Of a stretch of 10,367 nt of DNA, positions 7,581 through 10,367 are shown piece after piece. The DNA is from an uncultured Erysipelotrichaceae bacterium (GTDB taxonomy: Bacteria > Bacillota_I > Bacilli_A > Erysipelotrichales > Erysipelotrichaceae). Every line of letters begins with the position of its first letter. Positions within the stretch are counted from its first letter, which is position 1. Where the stretch lies: the NCBI GenBank assembly GCA_937893115.1, contig CALBGK010000123.1, positions 1-10,367 on the forward strand, read 5' to 3'. A program made the translations under genes and the position numbers. The notes below the pieces were generated by a model that worked only from the letters and a program-made list of their open reading frames with translations, had not been told where the DNA came from and searched no databases.

Positions 7581-8064
7581 AGCTTATCCTCTCCATAATT
7601 TTCTTAAAAGTATTAATACTTAATATAGCTAAGATACTACAAATAATGGCTTGTGGTAAATTAGCGACGAGTGAACTTAAGAAGATGAAAGGATTTAAAG
7701 ACAATATGACATCCCCTAGACCATAAATCACTATCATAGCTAAAGTAGCCAATGGATAAACTAATATCTTGTTCATCTTCATCTTCTGAAATAAATAATA
7801 AGCAATAAAGGCTTCAATCGATTTAGCAAAAAAGGTAATGATTGCATATTGCGAAAAACCTAAAAGAATATCCGCCAAAGCTGTACCAATGCCAGCGACA
7901 ACGATACTAAAACCCATAGGGAATATACTGCTTATCAATAAAATAAGAAAATCACTCAAATTGATATAGCCATAGATACCAATAGGTATTGATATCAGCA
8001 TCGTGAATATGGTTAATATCGCAATAAATAAAGCTGCAATAACAATATTTTTAATGTTTTTCAA
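7567..8064 (-). CDS. ECF transporter S component (PF07155-like), substrate unknown
   Basis: A 165-residue hydrophobic protein with about five to six membrane segments. The pattern matches vitamin-type ECF substrate-binding subunits: [16 protein letters not shown] (34-49), [14 protein letters not shown] (56-69) and [16 protein letters not shown] (77-92). S components bind a vitamin or its precursor and team up with a shared EcfT and two EcfA ATPases, none of which is in the window, so it would use a group II module encoded elsewhere. Family members serve thiamine precursors, pyridoxine, riboflavin and others; nothing here fixes the ligand. The start is TTG at 8064 with GGAG 10 nt upstream, and no alternative start exists before residue 22. 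It overlaps fmt upstream and lepA downstream by 14 nt each, so it is embedded in a translation operon and likely coupled to both. Confidence 0.82.
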   Translation of the reverse strand: MKNIKNIVIAALFIAILTIFTMLISIPIGIYGYINLSDFLILLISSIFPMGFSIVVAGIGTALADILLGFSQYAIITFFAKSIEAFIAYYLFQKMKMNKILVYPLATLAMIVIYGLGDVILSLNPFIFLSSLVANLPQAIICSILAILSINTFKKIMERISYGSE

Positions 8065-8989
8065 AATACTTATTCTCCAAATTTTTGCCTACTCCATTAT
8101 AGAAGTCTTTAGCATTTATAGCTTTTTTAGACTCTTGCTGGAGGTGATTTACTAAGATTGCTCCATTTTTACAAGCAATAGCGATTTTAGAGTCTACTAA
8201 GCCTAAAAACTTACCAGGCTCATCATTGATATCATAAGTAAAATCGACATCTAAGAATTTAATCTTCTTATCATTGATGATACCATAGGCACCTGGATTA
8301 TCTAAAAGTCCACGGATGTGATTATAGACAGTTAAGACATCATCGTCAAAAGAAATAAATTCATCTTCCTTTTTAAGGTTATAGGCATAAGTAGCTAAAT
8401 TATTATCTTGTGGCAGAGTTTTAAAATCACCACTTAAGAAAGATGGCAAAAAATCAATCAACATCTCGCAAGCGAGAATAGCTAAGCGATTAAAAAGACT
8501 AGTAGAAGTATCTTTGATATCAATATCTAGACTTTTTTGATATAAAATATCTCCTTCATCCATCTTCTCATTCATATACATGATGGAGATTCCTGTTTCT
8601 TTTTCACCATTTATGATAGACCATTGGATAGGTGCTCCACCACGATACTTAGGTAAAAGCGAAGCGTGGGTATTAATACATTTATGTTTTGGATAATCTA
8701 ATAATTCTTTAGGTATAATCTGGCCATATGCGCAAGTTATAATAAGTTCTGGTTCAAGCTTAAGAATATCATCAAATTCTTTTCTGATGCGATATGGCTG
8801 AAATACCGGAATATTATAATTCTTAGCAACTACTTTGACTGGAGGTGGTGTAAGTATTTGTTTACGACCAACCTTCTTATCTTGCTGAGTAACAACACCG
8901 ACGATGTTATAATCATTTTCAATCAATTTTGTAAGTACATGCGCTGCAAAATCAGGTGTACCCATGAATACTATTCTTGTCTCTTTCAT
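8051..8989 (-). CDS. fmt: Methionyl-tRNA formyltransferase
   Basis: A 312-residue cytosolic enzyme that transfers a formyl group from 10-formyl-tetrahydrofolate to Met-tRNAfMet for translation initiation. The N-terminal formyltransferase domain begins RIVFMGTPDFAAHVL and contains INTHASLLPKYRGGAP with Asn106 and His108, followed by MDEGD with Asp144. This is the catalytic Asn-His-Asp triad, at the same positions as in E. coli Fmt. The loop VGRKQILTPPPVK (40-52) and the C-terminal OB-like domain (about 205-312) are present. The ATG at 8989 directly precedes the conserved N-terminus. The frame stays open to a non-ATG codon at 9145, but that would cross the rpsT promoter and is rejected. No Shine-Dalgarno precedes the ATG, while a perfect extended -10 ends 7 nt before it. 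It heads the fmt-lepA-hemW operon and is divergent from rpsT. Confidence 0.97.
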   Translation of the reverse strand: MKETRIVFMGTPDFAAHVLTKLIENDYNIVGVVTQQDKKVGRKQILTPPPVKVVAKNYNIPVFQPYRIRKEFDDILKLEPELIITCAYGQIIPKELLDYPKHKCINTHASLLPKYRGGAPIQWSIINGEKETGISIMYMNEKMDEGDILYQKSLDIDIKDTSTSLFNRLAILACEMLIDFLPSFLSGDFKTLPQDNNLATYAYNLKKEDEFISFDDDVLTVYNHIRGLLDNPGAYGIINDKKIKFLDVDFTYDINDEPGKFLGLVDSKIAIACKNGAILVNHLQQESKKAINAKDFYNGVGKNLENKYFEKH

Positions 8990-8996
8990 AGATTTA

Positions 8997-9005
8997 ATTA
9001 TAACA
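8997..9005 (-). promoter_or_regulatory. Extended -10 promoter of the fmt operon, probable leaderless start
   Basis: TGTTATAAT on the minus strand: perfect -10 (9002-8997) plus TGn. No convincing -35 lies 16-18 bp upstream (TGTCTA at 17 bp). Seven bases separate the -10 from the ATG at 8989, so transcription should begin at or within a base of the A of ATG. Confidence 0.65.
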
Positions 9006-9032
9006 AAATCCAATATAAATAGACACATCATA

Positions 9033-9061
9033 TTGATTTTTAAATTGTGGTTTGCTATAAT
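9033..9061 (+). promoter_or_regulatory. Strong sigma-A promoter of rpsT
   Basis: TTGATT (9033-9038), exactly 17 bp, TATAAT (9056-9061), with TGC immediately before the -10. The start point is expected near 9068, giving a leader of about 18 nt that holds the Shine-Dalgarno. This is the best promoter in the window, as expected for a ribosomal protein gene. Confidence 0.85.
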
Positions 9062-9073
9062 TTGATAGCGAAT

Positions 9074-9081
9074 AAAGGAGG
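9074..9081 (+). promoter_or_regulatory. Ribosome binding site of rpsT
   Basis: AAAGGAGG, 4 bases before the ATG at 9086. It is a full anti-16S match and places the start at the ATG, not at the in-frame TTG (9047) that lies within the promoter. Confidence 0.85.
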
Positions 9082-9085
9082 AAAT

Positions 9086-9346
9086 ATGGCGAATATAAAA
9101 TCTCAAAAGAAAAGAGCCCTTACAAACGCAAAAAAGAACCTTCAAAACGCTTCAGATAAAAGCCGTTTAAAAACAGCAATCAAAGCTGTATTGAAAGCTG
9201 TTGAAGCGAAAGATAAAGAAGAAGCAATCAAAGCTTATAACAACTGTAGCTCACTTCTGGATAAAGCTGTTTCTAAGCACTTGAAACATAAGAATTACGC
9301 TTCAAGACAGAAAGCTCGCTTATCAAAATTAGTTAATTCTTTATAA
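9086..9346 (+). CDS. rpsT: 30S ribosomal protein bS20
   Basis: An 86-residue, Lys/Arg/Ala-rich protein, the usual length for bS20. The N-terminus is MANIKSQKKRALTNAKK, followed by NASDKSRLKTAIKAVLKAVE, DKEEAIKAYNNCSSLLDKAV and SKHLKHKNYASRQKARLSKL; these match the three-helix S20 fold that binds 16S rRNA in the body of the 30S subunit. The start is fixed by a full Shine-Dalgarno. The gene is transcribed alone from a near-consensus extended -10 promoter and ends at a GC-rich hairpin with a T-run. It is divergent from fmt and convergent with trmK. Confidence 0.98.
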   Translation: MANIKSQKKRALTNAKKNLQNASDKSRLKTAIKAVLKAVEAKDKEEAIKAYNNCSSLLDKAVSKHLKHKNYASRQKARLSKLVNSL

Positions 9347-9351
9347 TAAAC

Positions 9352-9377
9352 AAAAGCCGCTATCTAGCGGCTTTTTT
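9352..9377. terminator. Bidirectional intrinsic terminator between rpsT and trmK
   Basis: GCCGCT (9356-9361) pairs with AGCGGC (9366-9371) around the loop ATCT, flanked by AAAA and TTTTTT, so the structure works on both strands. For rpsT it starts 5 nt after the stop and has six Ts. On the minus strand the U-tract is TTTTGTTTATT. The last codons and the TAG stop of trmK (9362-9360) lie within the hairpin. Confidence 0.9.
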
Positions 9378-10025
9378 CATGCAATTATTGATGATCTTTT
9401 CTATTTCATCTATTTCTTCCAAAAGACTACTATCATTACTCTTGAGATAAATCTCTTTGAGGACACGACAACGATAAAAGAGATATTCTAAAAACTCTCT
9501 ATCACGTTTTTTTAATAGTATTGGTCCATATTTAATCTCTTGATAATTTAATTTATAAGTGCTCTTTATTGGTGAAAAAGCGACTATTTCATAATAGAAG
9601 CCATCATTGACTACTCTTTCATCAAGTATGGTATAGTTGTGATCATCGATATATTGACGAAGCTTATCGACATTGCGATTAACTTGGACAATTATCTGCT
9701 TAAGATTCTCTAGATTACCATTATCTAATATCTCTTTGACCGTATGAAAACCCATACCTGAAATCGTGAGCACACGAACTTCTTCAGGCATTTTTTCTAA
9801 TCCATTAGATAGAACAGGTATGACCTTACCTGTTAAGTTTAAACGATCGACATTATATTCAGCTTGGCGCAATGGGCCAATGCGTAAATCACCAGCATAA
9901 ACTTTAGGACTGATATTATTCATAAGCAAAAAACAAGGCAGTAAAGCATGATCACTGCCGCAATCAAATACTACCTCATCTTTCATTATCATATCTGCAA
10001 TTGTTTTTAATCTCTTAGAAATCAT
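9360..10025 (-). CDS. trmK: tRNA (adenine(22)-N1)-methyltransferase TrmK
   Basis: A 221-residue SAM-dependent methyltransferase of the TrmK/YqfN family, which makes m1A22 in the D-arm of tRNAs in Gram-positive bacteria. It starts ISKRLKTIADMI, then shows the SAM-binding motif VVFDCGSDHALLPC (18-31), AGDLRIGPLRQAE (44-56), SNGLEKMP (73-80) and the family motif ISGMG (88-92), followed here by Phe where relatives mostly have Gly. The C-terminal third is charged and helical, consistent with the coiled-coil tail of TrmK. The ATG overlaps the rpoD stop codon by one base (TAATG) with no Shine-Dalgarno, indicating translational coupling. The rpoD-trmK arrangement is typical of Bacillota. Its stop lies inside the bidirectional terminator shared with rpsT. 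Confidence 0.92.
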   Translation of the reverse strand: MISKRLKTIADMIMKDEVVFDCGSDHALLPCFLLMNNISPKVYAGDLRIGPLRQAEYNVDRLNLTGKVIPVLSNGLEKMPEEVRVLTISGMGFHTVKEILDNGNLENLKQIIVQVNRNVDKLRQYIDDHNYTILDERVVNDGFYYEIVAFSPIKSTYKLNYQEIKYGPILLKKRDREFLEYLFYRCRVLKEIYLKSNDSSLLEEIDEIEKIINNCMKKAAR

Positions 10026-10367
10026 TAGCGTTTATCATCTAAAAATTCTTTTAATCTCTTACATTTTGCTGGATTTTTAAGCTTGCGCAAAGCTTTAGCT
10101 TCGATTTGACGAATTCTCTCACGAGTGACATCAAATTCTCTTCCCACTTCTTCTAGGGTTCTCGTTCTACCATCTTCTAGACCAAAACGAAGTCTCAAAA
10201 CCTTTTCTTCCCTTTCGGTCAAAGACTTGAGAACTAAATCTATCTCATCCTTCAACAATTGATTATTGGCATATTGATCAGGTGATAGAGCGTCTTTATC
10301 CTCAATGAAGTCTCCTAAGTGTGAATCATCTTCTTCACCAATAGGTGTCTCTAAAGATACTGGTTCC
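10025..10367 (-). CDS. rpoD: Housekeeping RNA polymerase sigma factor (SigA/RpoD), C-terminal part only
   Basis: The frame is open to the right edge, leaving 113 residues. The visible part begins [20 protein letters not shown], the region 3.2 linker typical of primary sigma factors. Region 4.1 follows ([18 protein letters not shown]), then the 4.2 helix-turn-helix ([20 protein letters not shown], then AKALRKL) that contacts the -35 element. The C-terminus, [10 protein letters not shown], is complete. An internal TTG at 10258 is not a start, because the conserved sequence continues upstream of it. Regions 1-3.1 lie outside the window, so the part that reads the -10 and extended -10 cannot be examined. 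It overlaps trmK by one base. Confidence 0.97.
   Translation of the reverse strand, partial: EPVSLETPIGEEDDSHLGDFIEDKDALSPDQYANNQLLKDEIDLVLKSLTEREEKVLRLRFGLEDGRTRTLEEVGREFDVTRERIRQIEAKALRKLKNPAKCKRLKEFLDDKR

Noticed and set aside
9047..9085. 13-residue N-terminal extension of bS20 from a TTG
   Set aside because: It would start upstream of the predicted -10; the ATG at 9086 has a full Shine-Dalgarno and gives the standard bS20 N-terminus.
8990..9145. 52-residue N-terminal extension of Fmt
   Set aside because: It would run through the fmt and rpsT promoters and the rpsT start region, and Fmt proteins begin right at the conserved RIVFMGTPDF segment.
10025..10258. Stand-alone small HTH protein starting at TTG 10258
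   Set aside because: The conserved SigA sequence continues in frame to the window edge, so this is the C-terminus of rpoD.
1..10367. Search for an accessory system (defence genes, toxin-antitoxin, phage, IS, CRISPR, riboswitch)
   Set aside because: All coding space is filled by recognisable housekeeping or membrane-protein families. No direct-repeat array, transposase or tRNA-like structure was seen by eye. I could not run a covariance-model search for RNA elements.

Overview
The window looks like a chromosomal core region of a low-GC Bacillota (Firmicutes) bacterium. I estimate GC in the mid-30s percent by eye. TGA is used as a stop and TGG for Trp, so this is the standard bacterial code and not the Mycoplasma code. 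Gene content (SigA-type sigma factor followed by trmK, rpsT, lepA-hemW, htpG with a CIRCE box, YitT and AI-2E family membrane proteins) fits class Bacilli in the broad sense, possibly an Erysipelotrichales- or RF39-like lineage. The lineage is inference; no rRNA or other marker is present to settle it. I see no mobile element, CRISPR array, tRNA, rRNA or sign of recent transfer. No intergenic stretch exceeds about 120 bases.

Layout. (1) 1-2064, minus strand: a YitT-family membrane protein followed by an AI-2E-family permease that runs off the left edge. (2) 2065-2183: divergent regulatory region with a CIRCE operator directly in front of htpG. (3) 2184-4055, plus strand: htpG (Hsp90). (4) 4056-8989, minus strand: a tightly packed operon read as fmt > ECF S component > lepA > DUF308/HdeD-like membrane protein > hemW. 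Three of its four junctions overlap (14, 14 and 8 nt). It converges with htpG with no bases between the two stop codons. (5) 8990-9085: divergent promoter region between fmt and rpsT. (6) 9086-9346, plus strand: rpsT with a bidirectional terminator. (7) 9360-10367, minus strand: rpoD (C-terminal part only) and trmK, joined by a TAATG stop/start overlap.

Functionally the region is mostly translation and housekeeping: initiator-tRNA formylation (Fmt), EF4/LepA, ribosomal protein bS20, tRNA m1A22 methylation (TrmK) and the housekeeping sigma factor. With these are a protein-folding gene (HtpG), a radical-SAM heme-chaperone-like protein (HemW) and several membrane proteins of unknown substrate.

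I did not find an undescribed multigene system. The interesting signals are regulatory. HtpG appears to be under HrcA/CIRCE control. The fmt and yitT promoters are placed so that transcription should start at or next to the start codon. At the htpG/hemW convergent junction each gene's likely intrinsic terminator lies inside the other gene's coding sequence. Four of the five promoter candidates carry an extended -10 (TGn).
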